A stretch of DNA of 64,000 nucleotides. Source: Streptomyces sp. S4.7 (GTDB lineage: Bacteria; Actinomycetota; Actinomycetes; Streptomycetales; Streptomycetaceae). Where the stretch lies: contig NZ_CP048397.1 in NCBI RefSeq assembly GCF_010384365.1, positions 744,001 through 808,000 on the forward strand, in the 5' to 3' direction. Positions within the stretch are counted from its first letter, which is position 1; the number at the start of each line of letters is the position of its first letter. The notes beneath the pieces were generated by a model that was not told the origin of the DNA, searched no databases, and saw only the letters and a program-made list of their open reading frames with translations. The position numbers and the translations under genes were made by a program. Shown here piece after piece: positions 17,902-29,716 of this stretch.

Positions 17902-18972
17902 ATGTGGCCAGGACAGCAGCCGCCCGGGGGCGAGCAAAACCCGCAGGATCCGAATTCCAACCCGTACCAGCAGCCGGGGTACCAGCAGCCGAATCCCTAT
18001 CAGCAGCCGGGACAGCAGCAGCCCGGGTATCAGCAGCAGCCCGGCTACCCGCCGCAGCCGGGACAGCAGCAGCCCAATCCGTACCAGCAGCCGACCGTGC
18101 CGCAGCAGTACGCGGTGCCGGGGCACGGCGGCGGGCCGGGCGGCCCCGGCGGTCCCGATCCCTCGCAGGACAAGAAGCGCACGAAGACGGTGGCGATCAT
18201 CGCCGCTTCGGCGGTCGTCGTCGCGGCGGCGGCCACGGCCTTCTTCGTACTCGGCAAGGACGACGACAAGAGCACGAACGTCGCCGACGACCCCAAGGCT
18301 TCCGAGTCGAAGGAGCCGGAGGCGAAAAAGACGCCCGAGGACAACCCGCGCGACGGTTCGGGCGTGGGCAAGCCCACCGTCGCGGGCTGGAAGGTCGTGA
18401 CCAACCCCAATCACGGGACGCAGTTCGACGTCCCCGCCGACTGGGTGGTCGAGAAGCCCGACACCTTCTCGGGCTTCGAGGACGTCGAGAAGGGTGACGG
18501 CTCGCCCGCCATCACCTTCTCCGCGCCGGCCTTCCTGAAGACCGCCTGGTGCGAGCAGGACACGGACAAGGACGGCGAGATCGAGGACGTCAGCCTCGGC
18601 GGCACCGGCACCAAGGGCGGCAAGGGCGCCAAGGACACGGCGACCGCCGCCAGCAACGAGTCCGGCAGCTGGGTCTGGGCCGCGTACGCGCAGGAAGCGA
18701 CCGAGGCGCAGCAGCAGAAGGCGATCAAGGTCGAGAAGTCCAAGGCGTACACGACCAAGGCCGGGCTCAAGGGGCACTACTCGACGGCCGCGAGCACGGG
18801 ACTGCCCAAGAAGGAGAAGTGCGACACCGACGGCAAGTCGATCGCGTTCACCTTCACCAACGCCAAGGGTGACTTCACGACGTGGGTCCTGTACGGCGCC
18901 AAGGGCGTCGACGACGAGATCCCCGACGAGACGCTGATGAAGATCATGAGCACCGTCCGGCTGGCCGAGTAG
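17902..18972 (+). CDS. Pro/Gln-rich single-span membrane protein with extracytoplasmic domain
   Basis: The 356-residue protein has three parts. Residues 1-90 are a low-complexity P/Q/Y/G-rich cytoplasmic tail (repeats of NPYQQPGQQQPGYQQ type). Residues 95-117 form one transmembrane helix (TVAIIAASAVVVAAAATAFF). A charged linker then leads to an extracytoplasmic domain (residues 150-356) with FDVPADWVVEKPD. Two cysteines (AWCEQD and EKCDTDG) could form a disulfide. Streptomyces carries many such proteins of unknown function. The gene has its own promoter region, divergent from the thioesterase. Confidence 0.82.
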   Translation: MWPGQQPPGGEQNPQDPNSNPYQQPGYQQPNPYQQPGQQQPGYQQQPGYPPQPGQQQPNPYQQPTVPQQYAVPGHGGGPGGPGGPDPSQDKKRTKTVAIIAASAVVVAAAATAFFVLGKDDDKSTNVADDPKASESKEPEAKKTPEDNPRDGSGVGKPTVAGWKVVTNPNHGTQFDVPADWVVEKPDTFSGFEDVEKGDGSPAITFSAPAFLKTAWCEQDTDKDGEIEDVSLGGTGTKGGKGAKDTATAASNESGSWVWAAYAQEATEAQQQKAIKVEKSKAYTTKAGLKGHYSTAASTGLPKKEKCDTDGKSIAFTFTNAKGDFTTWVLYGAKGVDDEIPDETLMKIMSTVRLAE

Positions 18973-18992
18973 CCGACCGGTCAGGAGGGGCC

Positions 18993-19030
18993 GAGCCCCG
19001 GGCCCCGCGTGTGTGGCGGGCTCGGGGCTC
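18993..19030. terminator. Bidirectional hairpin terminator
   Basis: GAGCCCCG (18993-19000) pairs with CGGGGCTC (19023-19030), and GC-rich flanks extend the stem with mismatches. It sits between two convergent genes and overlaps the stop codon of the spermidine-synthase-like gene. Confidence 0.6.
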
Positions 19031-19874
19031 AGCCGATGCCGAACGCTCCCTCGGGCGGCTCGGGGGACGCCACCGCGTCGGCGTCCCGCACGATCGGCGC
19101 GGCCCCGGTGAACCGCCGTAGCGACGCCCCGTGTTCGACACGCGCCGCAAAGGCGTCGGACGCGGTCCGGCGGGCCAGGGCCGCCGTGTCGATCGGCGCG
19201 TGCGAGGCCAGGAGTACGGCGTTGCCGAAGCGGCGCCCGCGGAGCACCGACGGCTCGGCGATGAGCGCCAGCTCCTCGAACACCGCGGCGAACGTGGCCA
19301 GTTGGGACGTCAGGAAGGCGAAGGGCGCGCCGTCGGCGAGGTTGGCCGCGTAGAGGCCGTCGGCCCGCAGCACCCGCTCCGCGAGGCCCGCGTACTCCAC
19401 GGACGTCAGATGGGCGGGCACCCGCGAGCCGCCGAAGACGTCGCCGATGAGCAGATCCACCGAGCGGGCCGGCGCCGAGGCGAGCCACTCGCGGGCGTCG
19501 GCGCCGTGCACGGCGATCCCGGCCCCGTCCGGGAGCGGCAACTCCTCGGCGACCAGGGCGAGCAGCGCCCCGTCGGCGTCGACGACGTCCTGTGTCGAGC
19601 CCGGCCGGGTCGCGCTGACATAGCGGGGCAGGGTGAGGGCTCCGCCGCCGAGATGGAGCACGGTCAGTGGGTCGCCCTCGTCCGCGGCGAGATCGACGAC
19701 GTGCCCGAGGCGCCGGGTGTACTCGAATTCGAGATGGGCCGGATCGTCCAGGTCGACGTACGACTGGGGGGCGCCGTCGACCGTCAGCAGCCATGCCCGT
19801 TCCCGGTCCACGTCCGGCAGCAGCCGGGCGGTGCCGCAGTCGACGGCCCTGATGACGGGGATCGCTTCGCTCAC
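19029..19874 (-). CDS. Spermidine-synthase-like methyltransferase-fold protein
   Basis: The 281-residue protein has a Rossmann spermidine-synthase-like core. PLTVLHLGGGALTLPRYV is the nucleotide or decarboxylated-SAM loop, VVDADGALLALVAEELPL follows, then VDLLIGDVFGGSRVPAHLTSVEYA, which replaces the usual DxxD-containing gate. Because the loop lacks the classical polyamine motif, true spermidine synthase activity is doubtful. Many Streptomyces paralogues are annotated only as fused MFS/spermidine synthase or methyltransferase. The gene is convergent with the secreted protein. Confidence 0.8.
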   Translation of the reverse strand: MSEAIPVIRAVDCGTARLLPDVDRERAWLLTVDGAPQSYVDLDDPAHLEFEYTRRLGHVVDLAADEGDPLTVLHLGGGALTLPRYVSATRPGSTQDVVDADGALLALVAEELPLPDGAGIAVHGADAREWLASAPARSVDLLIGDVFGGSRVPAHLTSVEYAGLAERVLRADGLYAANLADGAPFAFLTSQLATFAAVFEELALIAEPSVLRGRRFGNAVLLASHAPIDTAALARRTASDAFAARVEHGASLRRFTGAAPIVRDADAVASPEPPEGAFGIG

Positions 19875-19962
19875 CGTCCCATTGTGCGTGCCGTGCTCCG
19901 TGGACCTGACAGCGCCCGCCTCCCCCGGAGCGGAGGAGACGGGCGCGGGGCCCGGCGGGCGG

Positions 19963-21141
19963 TCAGATCAGCTCGGTCACCGTGCCCGCGCCGACCGTGC
20001 GCCCGCCCTCGCGGATCGCGAAGCCGAGCCCGGACTCCACCGGCACGTCCCTGCCCAGCTCCACGGTCAGGGAGACCGTGTCACCGGGCCGCGCGACGGC
20101 GAGCTCGCCGAGGTCGATGTCACCGACCACGTCCGCCGTGCGGATGTAGAACTGCGGCCGATACCCCGTCGTCACCGGTGTCGTACGTCCGCCCTCCTTC
20201 GCCGACAGGACGTACACCCGCGCGGTGAACCGCCTGCTCGGCACGGTGCTGTCCGGCGCGGCCACCACATGGCCCCGGCGGATCGCGTCGCGTGGCACAC
20301 CGCGCAGCAGCAGGGCGACGTTGTCGCCCGCCTCGGCGAACTCCATCGGCTTCCCGAAGGTCTCCAGCGAGGTGACCGTACTGAACTGCGGCCCGGACCC
20401 GGCGCCGAGCACCTCGATACGGTCGCCGACACGGACCGTGCCGCGCTCGACGGCGCCGGTGACGACCGTGCCGCGCCCGGTGATGGTCAGGACGTTCTCC
20501 ACCGGGAGCAGGAACGGCGCGTCGGTGTACCTGACGGGGATCGGGACGTACGTGTCGACGGCGTCGAGCAGCGCCTGCACGGCGTCCGTCCAGCGCGGGT
20601 CGCCCTCCAGCGCCCGGAGTCCGGAGACCCGGACGACGGGGACGCTCTCCCCGCCGTACCCGTGCGCGCTGAGCAGTTCGCGCACTTCCAGCTCGACCAG
20701 GTCGGTCAGTTCGTCGTCGCTCGCGTCCGCCTTGTTGAGGGCGACGACGATGTGGTCGACGCCGACCTGACGGGCGAGCAGGACGTGCTCGGCGGTCTGC
20801 GGCATGATCCCGTCGAGCGCGGACACGACGAGGATGGCGCCGTCGAGCTGCGCCGCGCCGGTGACCATGTTCTTGATGTAGTCGGCGTGGCCGGGCATGT
20901 CGATGTGCGCGTAGTGCCGGGTGTCCGTCTCGTACTCGACGTGCGAGATGTTGATGGTGATGCCGCGGGCGGCCTCCTCGGGGGCCCGGTCGATCCGGTC
21001 GAACGGCACGAACGTGCCGGTCCCGCGCTCGCTGAGGACCTTGGTGATGGCCGCGGTCAGGGTGGTCTTGCCGTGGTCGACATGGCCCATGGTGCCGATG
21101 TTGAGGTGCGGCTTGGTGCGCACGTATGCCGTCTTGGGCAT
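19963..21141 (-). CDS. tuf3: Divergent elongation factor Tu (EF-Tu3 type)
   Basis: The 392-residue protein has all GTPase motifs: G1 GHVDHGKT (19-26), G2 ARGITIN, G3 DMPGHADY (Cys in ordinary EF-Tu replaced by Met), G4 NKAD and G5 SGL (usually SAL). Domains 2 and 3 follow. It is shorter and more divergent than the main ribosomal-operon tuf1 and lies in an isolated locus, as known for Streptomyces tuf3, whose expression in S. coelicolor is tied to the stringent response. The 340-bp leader contains a strong hairpin and a GGGACATGTCCC palindrome. It may be a conditionally used or antibiotic-tolerant factor; that is inference. Confidence 0.92.
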   Translation of the reverse strand: MPKTAYVRTKPHLNIGTMGHVDHGKTTLTAAITKVLSERGTGTFVPFDRIDRAPEEAARGITINISHVEYETDTRHYAHIDMPGHADYIKNMVTGAAQLDGAILVVSALDGIMPQTAEHVLLARQVGVDHIVVALNKADASDDELTDLVELEVRELLSAHGYGGESVPVVRVSGLRALEGDPRWTDAVQALLDAVDTYVPIPVRYTDAPFLLPVENVLTITGRGTVVTGAVERGTVRVGDRIEVLGAGSGPQFSTVTSLETFGKPMEFAEAGDNVALLLRGVPRDAIRRGHVVAAPDSTVPSRRFTARVYVLSAKEGGRTTPVTTGYRPQFYIRTADVVGDIDLGELAVARPGDTVSLTVELGRDVPVESGLGFAIREGGRTVGAGTVTELI

Positions 21142-21481
21142 GGCTGACGTGTTCCTTCCAGGAACTCGAAGCGTGAAGGGGACCCCGGGGCCTTGCCGAC
21201 CCTTCCCCTGTGGGGTCCGCCGGACGATCCGGGAAGGGTCAGCTTCGGGCGCCGTCGAGCAGCGCCGCCGCGGGGGCCGCTGCCGCGGCCGCTTCCGCGT
21301 GCGCCGCCAGGAACGCGGCAGCCTTCGGCGCGTCCGCGACTGCGGACGGCGCTGCGTGGAAGGCGTACCGGGACATGTCCCCGATGATGTCCGACCGGCG
21401 TCGTGGCGTCGACAGATTTACGGGCGTACGGCTCCGCGGGCACAGGGCATCGGGCGCGTACGGGGCCTGTCGGCGTAGGGC
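21142..21481 (-). promoter_or_regulatory. Long tuf3 leader/promoter region with hairpin and palindrome
   Basis: No gene fits these 340 bp. GACCCTTCCC (21198-21207) pairs perfectly with 21231-21240 and encloses a smaller gtcc/ggac stem. The hairpin is 57-99 bp upstream of tuf3 on the transcribed strand. A 12-bp perfect palindrome GGGACATGTCCC lies at 21370-21381. The hairpin could be the terminator of the upstream alkD-like gene or a leader attenuator, and the palindrome is a candidate operator. Confidence 0.5.
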
Positions 21482-22180
21482 TCAGAGGTTCTTCAGGGCC
21501 TCGCGCACGGAGAGCGGGGAGAGCCGGTCGCGGGCGTCCTCGACGAAGTCCCGGACGGCGGCCGGGTCGGTCTTGGCGTACTCGCGCAGGCACCAGCCGA
21601 TCGCCTTGCGGATGAAGAAGTCGGGGTGCCCGGACTGCCGGAGGCAGTAGCCGAACAGCCGCTCGGTGTCGGTCGCGTCCTTGTAGGTGAGCTGGTGCAG
21701 CAGCGCGGTGCGCGCGATCCACATGTTCTCGTCCGCGATCCAGGTGTCCAGCTCGGCCGCGAGCGCGCGGTCGGCGGCGACGAGACCGCCGGCGAGATGG
21801 GCGGCGAGGGCGTCGACGGTGTCCCACCAGGAGACCGTGGAGACGAGATGCCGGACGACGGGGAGGAAGCCGGACGACAGACGGCCGACGTGACGGCGGA
21901 GGTAGTCGACCGCGAAGTACTGGTACTCCCGCTCGGGCAGCTCCCAGCAGCGCAGGGCGATCGCCACGCAGTCCCTCTCGTCGGGACGCGGCAGCGCGTC
22001 GAGCACCTGCCGTGACAGCGCGCGGCGTTGGGGCGCGGGGATGCCGAGGAAGGGGGCCACGCCCTTGAGATACGCGGCGGACCGCTCGGCCCGTACCGGA
22101 TCGGCCGCTGTGGCGTAACCGACGACGAGCCGTGCCAGCACGGTGTCGGCGAGATCGCTGGGCGGCGGTGCGAGGGTCAT
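21482..22180 (-). CDS. DNA alkylation repair (AlkD-like HEAT repeat) protein
   Basis: The 232-residue protein from the ATG at 22180 (MTLAPPPSDLADTV) is an all-helical ALK repeat protein: VAPFLGIPAPQRRALSRQ, CWELPEREYQYFAVDYLRRH, VSWWDTVDALAAHLAGGLV, then ENMWIARTALLHQLTYKD and FFIRKAIGWCLREYAKTDP. The conserved Trp/Asp pair (SWWDTVD) is the base-excision site in AlkD, which removes bulky or cationic alkylpurines. An in-frame ATG 30 bases upstream is possible. Confidence 0.9.
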   Translation of the reverse strand: MTLAPPPSDLADTVLARLVVGYATAADPVRAERSAAYLKGVAPFLGIPAPQRRALSRQVLDALPRPDERDCVAIALRCWELPEREYQYFAVDYLRRHVGRLSSGFLPVVRHLVSTVSWWDTVDALAAHLAGGLVAADRALAAELDTWIADENMWIARTALLHQLTYKDATDTERLFGYCLRQSGHPDFFIRKAIGWCLREYAKTDPAAVRDFVEDARDRLSPLSVREALKNL

Positions 22181-22319
22181 GACGTGCAGGTTATGCGCCG
22201 CCACTGACAATGCGCGGTGGTCCGCGTACGGCCCCGGGCGGGCCGAGCGAGCGCCCGAGTGGCGGTTGTCTCGCGGCTCTTGATGACAATCACATCTCTT
22301 CGTCGGTTAGTCTCCCCGA

Positions 22320-23063
22320 ATGCTCGACCCTGTCGACAGGCCGTCCGCCGGCCTCACGGTCCGCTGTACGAGGGTGCTGCTCTCACCCTGGTCCAGGCTC
22401 TCCCTCCTCGTGCTCCTGCTGGCGTGCGCGGGGACCGCTGTGCTGGTCTACGAGCCGCAGAGATTCGTCTCGGCCGGCTGGCCGCAGCTGAGCGGCGGCG
22501 CGGCAGTGGTGCTGTTCGCCGCCGCTTACGGGGTGTGCACGGCGGCCTTCGTGCCGCGTCCGCTGCTCAACCTCGCCGCGGGCGCCCTGTTCGGTACGCA
22601 GCTCGGCCTCCCCGCGGCGATCGCGGGAACGGTGCTGGGCGCGGGCATCGCCTTCGGCCTCGGCCGCTTCCTCGGTCAGGAGGCGCTGCGTCCGCTGCTG
22701 CGGGGCCGCTGGCTGACGGCGGCCGACGGGCAGTTGAGCCGGCACGGCTTCCGCTCGATGATGGCGGTACGGCTGTTCCCCGGAGTCCCGTTCGTGGCCG
22801 CCAACTACTGTGCGGCGGTGTCGAAGATGGGCTGGCCGCCGTTCCTGCTGGCGACGGGCATCGGCTGCGTCCCGAACACGGCGGCGTACGTGATCGCGGG
22901 GTGCGAGGCGGGATCGCCGACATCGCCCGCGTTCCTGCTGGCCATGGGGTTCATCGTGCTGACGGGGGCCGGGGCGGGGCTGCTGGCCTGGTTGAAGCGC
23001 CACCGGCTGCGTCCGGCGAGCCCGACGCCCACGGAGGCCAGGGTCCCGGAGCCGGTCGCCTGA
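22320..23063 (+). CDS. TVP38/TMEM64 (VTT) family membrane protein
   Basis: The 247-residue multi-spanning protein has a VTT domain (residues 60-190): FVPRPLLNLAAGALFGTQLG, FGLGRFLGQEALRPLL and the motif VRLFPGVPFVAANYCAAVS. The family is related to DedA and has proposed lipid-scramblase activity. It is divergent from alkD and convergent with the CoA-hydrolase gene. Confidence 0.88.
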   Translation: MLDPVDRPSAGLTVRCTRVLLSPWSRLSLLVLLLACAGTAVLVYEPQRFVSAGWPQLSGGAAVVLFAAAYGVCTAAFVPRPLLNLAAGALFGTQLGLPAAIAGTVLGAGIAFGLGRFLGQEALRPLLRGRWLTAADGQLSRHGFRSMMAVRLFPGVPFVAANYCAAVSKMGWPPFLLATGIGCVPNTAAYVIAGCEAGSPTSPAFLLAMGFIVLTGAGAGLLAWLKRHRLRPASPTPTEARVPEPVA

Positions 23064-23065
23064 CC

Positions 23066-23098
23066 GGTCCGCCCTCGATCGCCGGACGGGCTCGGACC
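23066..23098. terminator. Possible bidirectional terminator
   Basis: GGTCCGCCC (23066-23074) pairs with GGGCTCGGACC (23088-23098) with a two-base bulge, between convergent genes. No U-tract follows. Confidence 0.4.
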
Positions 23099-23121
23099 AC
23101 GCCCTCAATCGCCCGGCACGC

Positions 23122-24189
23122 TCAGGAGAGCGCGCCCGACAGCCCCAGGTCCCCGCCCGGCGGCACCGCCGAGAAGCGCGCCACGTCCGCCGGCGTGACC
23201 GCGCCCAGCTCTCCCGGCACCCACTTCGGCATGCGGTCCTTGTCGATCACCTGCGCCCTGATCCCCTCCACCAGATCCGGTGTCCGCAGCGCCGCGCACG
23301 ACGCCCGGTACTCGACGTCCAGCACCTCTTCCAGTGTCCCGGCCGTCCGCGCCCGCCGTACGGCGGCCAACGTCGCCTTCAGCGCGGTCGGTGACTTCGT
23401 CAGGATGGTCTCCGCCGTCTGCTTCGCCCCGTGGTGCCCGTCGGCGAAGAGCCGGTCCACGATCTCCTCGACCGAGTCGGCGGCGTAGCACGCGTCGATC
23501 CACTCACGGGCGGCGGCCAACTCCCCCTCGGGCGGCGCCGACGCGTGGCGCCGTACGGCCACCGGCACGTCCGAGTCGGCGAGTCGGCCCGCCAGTTCGG
23601 CCAGCCGTTCGGAGGGCACGTAGTGGTCGGCGAGCCCGCAGAGGATCGCGTCGGCGGCGCCCACCGCCGCGCCGGTGAGGGCAAGATGCGTACCGAGTTC
23701 GCCGGGTGCCCGGGAGAGCAGGTACGTGCCGCCGACGTCCGGCACGAGACCGATACCGGTCTCGGGCATGGCGACACGGGAGCGTTCGGTGACGATCCGG
23801 ACGTCGCCGTGTGCCGAGAGGCCCACCCCGCCGCCCATGACGATGCCGTCCATGAAGGCGACGTATGGCATCGGACAGCGCGCGATCCGGGCGTTGAGGC
23901 GGTACTCGTCGCGCCAGAACGCGGGCGACGCCGAACCGCCCGTACGCGCGTCCTCGTGGATGGCCCGGATGTCGCCGCCCGCGCACAGTCCACGCCCGCC
24001 GGCGCCGTCGATGACCACCGCGTGCACGTCCGGGTCCCGCTCCCACACGGTGAGCGCCGCGCCGATGCGCGACACCATGGCGTGGGTGAGGGCGTTGAGC
24101 GCGCGCGGCCGGTTGAGCGTGAGCCGCCCCACGCGTCCGTCGCGGCGTGCGAGGACGGTCTCGTCCTCCGTAGGAGGTCGTTCGGTCAT
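23122..24189 (-). CDS. 3-hydroxyisobutyryl-CoA hydrolase-like / enoyl-CoA hydratase-isomerase family
   Basis: The 355-residue crotonase-fold protein is longer than ordinary enoyl-CoA hydratases and carries the HIBCH-type signature MPETGIGLVPDVGGTYLLSR. The oxyanion hole residues are in GLCAGGDIRAIHED and GGGVGLSAHGD. HIBYL-CoA hydrolase acts in valine catabolism, releasing 3-hydroxyisobutyrate, which feeds propionyl-CoA and methylmalonyl-CoA. The ATG at 24189 overlaps the meaB stop codon by 4 bp (ATGA), so it is the last gene of the mutA-mutB-meaB operon. That coupling supports a role in branched-chain or propionate metabolism. Confidence 0.88.
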   Translation of the reverse strand: MTERPPTEDETVLARRDGRVGRLTLNRPRALNALTHAMVSRIGAALTVWERDPDVHAVVIDGAGGRGLCAGGDIRAIHEDARTGGSASPAFWRDEYRLNARIARCPMPYVAFMDGIVMGGGVGLSAHGDVRIVTERSRVAMPETGIGLVPDVGGTYLLSRAPGELGTHLALTGAAVGAADAILCGLADHYVPSERLAELAGRLADSDVPVAVRRHASAPPEGELAAAREWIDACYAADSVEEIVDRLFADGHHGAKQTAETILTKSPTALKATLAAVRRARTAGTLEEVLDVEYRASCAALRTPDLVEGIRAQVIDKDRMPKWVPGELGAVTPADVARFSAVPPGGDLGLSGALS

Positions 24190-25196
24190 CGGTCCACTCC
24201 CCCGGCCGGCAGGTCCAGCGCCTCGACGATCCGCTCGGCGGCCAGCGTCGCCGTCAACGAGCCCTCCCGCACCTGCTGTTCGAGCGCGGGAGCCAGGTGG
24301 CGTACGCCCGGATGGCTGCGCAGCCGGTCCAGCAGGTGGTCCCTGACCATCGACCAGGTCCAGTCGACCTGCTGGTCGCTGCGCTTGTGCTGGAGGCGTC
24401 CGCTGGTGTCGAGGACCTTCCTGTGCTGCTCCAGGCGCTCCCATACGGTGTCGAGACCGGTGCCCTCGCGGGCGCTGCAACTGAGCACCGGCGGTGTCCA
24501 CGCGGCGTCGGCGGGGTGCATCAGGCGCAGCGCGCCCGCGAGTTCACGCGCGGCGGACCGGGCGTCGCGCTCGTGCGGCCCGTCGGCCTTGTTGACGGCG
24601 ATGAGGTCCGCCAGTTCGAGGACGCCCTTCTTGATTCCCTGGAGCTGGTCGCCGGTACGGGCGAGGCTCAGCAGGAGGAAGGAGTCGACCATGTTGGCGA
24701 CGGCGGTCTCCGACTGGCCCACGCCGACGGTCTCGACGAGGACCACGTCGTAGCCCGCCGCCTCCATGACGATGATCGTCTCGCGGGTGGCCTTGGCGAC
24801 GCCGCCCAGGGTGCCGGCCGTGGGTGAGGGCCGGACGAAGGCCGCCGGGTCGACGGACAGGCGTTCCATACGGGTCTTGTCGCCCAGGATGGAGCCGCCG
24901 GTCCTGCTGGACGACGGGTCGACGGCCAGGACGGCGACCCGGTGCCCGAGGCCGGTGAGCATCGTGCCGAGGGCGTCGATGAAGGTGGACTTGCCGACGC
25001 CGGGTACGCCGCTGATGCCGATCCTGCGCGCCGTGCCGGAGTACGGCAGCAGCGCGGTCAGGAGCCGCTGCGCGAGTTCCCGGTGGTCGGCCCTGGTGGA
25101 CTCCACGAGGGTGATGGCGCGCGCGACGGCCGAACGGGAGCCGTCGAGCACCCCTTTGGTGTAGGTGTCGATGTCGATGCCGGTCCGAGCTGTCAC
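24186..25196 (-). CDS. meaB: Methylmalonyl-CoA mutase-associated GTPase MeaB
   Basis: The 336-residue G3E-type GTPase has the Walker A GVPGVGKSTFIDALG, the Walker B region VLAVDPSSSRTGGSILGDKTRM and the guanine-specificity motif NKAD. A C-terminal dimerisation helix follows. MeaB gates adenosylcobalamin loading and protects methylmalonyl-CoA mutase from inactivation. I chose the GTG at 25196 (VTARTGIDID), just downstream of the mutB stop, because the in-frame extension runs back into mutB. It overlaps the downstream hydrolase by 4 bp. Confidence 0.94.
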   Translation of the reverse strand: MTARTGIDIDTYTKGVLDGSRSAVARAITLVESTRADHRELAQRLLTALLPYSGTARRIGISGVPGVGKSTFIDALGTMLTGLGHRVAVLAVDPSSSRTGGSILGDKTRMERLSVDPAAFVRPSPTAGTLGGVAKATRETIIVMEAAGYDVVLVETVGVGQSETAVANMVDSFLLLSLARTGDQLQGIKKGVLELADLIAVNKADGPHERDARSAARELAGALRLMHPADAAWTPPVLSCSAREGTGLDTVWERLEQHRKVLDTSGRLQHKRSDQQVDWTWSMVRDHLLDRLRSHPGVRHLAPALEQQVREGSLTATLAAERIVEALDLPAGGVDR

Positions 25197-25200
25197 CGGC

Positions 25201-27398
<2,198 letters not shown>

Positions 27399-27402
<4 letters not shown>

Positions 27403-29279
27403 GGCGCCACTCCCAGGTGGTCGAGGGCGGAGGTGAGTTGGGCGACGGCGTCCTCGCCCGCGGCGACGAACTCGTCGACACCGGACCGGGTGAGGCTCTC
27501 GCGCAGCTCGCCCGGGCGCCCCGCGAGGTACACGCGGGTGGCACCGGCCGATTTCAGGGCCGCGGCGACTTCCGCGGCCTGTTCGGCGTAGAGCGGATCG
27601 CTGGAACAGAGGCAGGCGATGGCGGCGCCGCTGCGTTCGAAGGCGTCGGCGGCTGTGGGGGCGTCGACGGTGACGGGGTCGTGGACCGGTTCGACGCCGC
27701 CGGACTGGAAGAGGTTCGACGCGAAGGTCACCCGCGCCGTGTGCGCGGCGGCCGGGCCGAGGGCGGCGAGGAAGACGCGGGGGCGGGCGCCGGTCGACGC
27801 GAGGTGGGCGTCGGAGCGGGAGCGCAGGGCCTCGAAGGCGTCGTCGCGGTGGACGGTGGGCAGTCCGCCGGTCGCGGCCGGGGGTGACGCGTCGCGTACG
27901 ACGGGCGCCTCGGCCAGTTGGGGGAACTCGCTGACGCCGGTGACCGGTTCGCGTCGGCGGGCCAGCTTCTCGGAGCGGGCCGCCCAGGTCGCGGCGAGGC
28001 GTTCGGCGACCAGTCCGTCGCGGAGCGCGGCGCGCTGGCCGCCGGCCCGCTCGATCTCCTGGAACCATGCCCAGGCGGCGTGCGCGAGGTCGTCGGTGAG
28101 CCGCTCCACGTACCAGGAGCCGCCGGCCGGGTCGATCACGCGCCCGAGGTGGGACTCCTCGATGAGGATGGTCGAGGTGTTGCGGGCGATGCGCCGGGCG
28201 AAGGCGTCGGGGAGTCCGAGGCCGTGGTCGAAGGGGAGCACGGTCACGGAGTCGGCGCCGCCGAGGCCGGCGGCGAGCGAGGCGACCGTGGTGCGCAGCA
28301 TGTTCACCCACGGGTCGCGCCGGGTCATCATCACCGACGAGGTGACGGCGTGCTGGCGCTGGGCGGCGCCGGCCGGTCCGGCTCCGCTGACCTCGGCGAC
28401 GCGGGCCCACAGCCGGCGCGCCGCGCGGAGTTTGGCGATGGTGAGGAACTGGTCGGCGGTGGCGGCGTACCTGAACTCCAGCTGGCCGCAGGCCGCTTCG
28501 ACGGACAGCCCGGCGGCGTCGAGGTCGCGCAGCGCGGCGACGCCTGCCGCGAGCGAGCAGCCGAGTTCCTGCGCGGCCGAGCCGCCCGCCTCGTGGTAGG
28601 GCAGGGCGTCGACGACGAGGGCGCGCAGCGCGGGGTACTCGCGGTGGCACAGCCCGGCGAGTTCGGCCGCGGCGTCCCGGAGGCCGGGAGCCTCGTGGCC
28701 GGTGCGGGCGAGGCGGCCGACCGGGTCGGCGCCGAGGGTGCCGCGCGCCTCCCCTCGCGGGACGTCGCGTTGGTCGTACAGACGCAGCAACTCGGCCGCC
28801 GCGTCGGGGAATTCGTCGCCCGCGTCGAGCGCGACCGGGGCGAGGTCGAGATAGACACCGGCGAGGGCCTCGGCCAGGCCGGAGACCGGCACACCGGAGC
28901 GGCCCACGGCCAGCCAGAGGGAGGTGGTGCCGTTGGCGAGGTCGTCGAGCACGGCTTCGTTGGTGCGTGCCGGGTCGGTGCGCGCGTGGCGCTGGCGCAC
29001 GTCCCAGCCGCCCGGCGCGGCGCCTGCGGGAGTGCCGCCGCGGGTGAACGGCGCGAAGCCCGGCAGGCCGCCGTCACCGGGGTCGTCGGCGGCGGTGTAG
29101 AGGGGACGGGTGGTCAGTCCGTCTTCGAGCGTGGTCGAGAGTGCGTCCTCGGCGGCGGCGCCCGAGACGTCCCGGCCGGATTTGCGGAGTACGCCCTCAA
29201 CCAGACCCTGCCACTGCTCATGGGTGGGTTCGGGGAACTCGGCTGCCAGCGAAAGCCCGCTGTCGGGCAGGAGCGTCAT
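27399..29279 (-). CDS. mutA: Methylmalonyl-CoA mutase small subunit
   Basis: The 626-residue protein is homologous to MutB ([32 protein letters not shown]) but its C-terminal cobalamin-like domain lacks the DxHxxG motif, as expected for the non-catalytic subunit of the heterodimer. It starts at the ATG at 29279 without a strong ribosome site and opens the mutA-mutB-meaB-hydrolase operon. Confidence 0.95.
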
Positions 29280-29716
29280 GCCGAGATGTTAGGACAGCTC
29301 GTTCCACGGTTATCAGGTTGAACCGATGTGACCTTGAACTCCCCTCCGTGCACCCCCTGGACGCCACCCCAAGCGCCCCCTGCGCGCCCCCGATCCCGCA
29401 CGCCGCCCGGATGGTTCCGGGCCTCCTGGGACCCGTCGCCGGGGCCTGGCGCGGCCTCGTAACTCGCAGCGGCTACGCTGCCCCCGTCCGGCGCGCGACC
29501 ACTCCTCCCGGGAAGGGGAGTGGATATCCCTCGCGCCGCCGGGCACCGCACCGCCATCCGTCGAGTACTCCTGCGAGCAGTGATGAGTCCGCGTGAGCAC
29601 ATCCACACCCCGCTCCATATGAACGACTCCGCACCCCGCCCGTCGGCACACATTCCGCCACCGGCCCGCGTTCGCACGGGTCGGTGCACGATTTTTCTTG
29701 GATGGCTTAGCACCCA
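29280..29716. other. Divergent promoter region mutA / uppP
   Basis: These 437 bp hold no gene I can support. They must contain the promoters of the mut operon (left) and uppP (right). A short T-rich tract (atttttcttgg) lies about 25 bp before the uppP start. No convincing -35/-10 pair or riboswitch fold was recognised; a cobalamin riboswitch before mutA was looked for and not seen. Confidence 0.5.

Noticed and set aside
19029-19874. Calling this gene a genuine spermidine synthase
   Set aside because: The polyamine-binding motif expected after the Rossmann loop is not seen, so only family-level similarity is supported.
29280-29716. Possible cobalamin riboswitch before mutA
   Set aside because: No B12-box-like conserved sequence or matching helices were recognised in the spacer.
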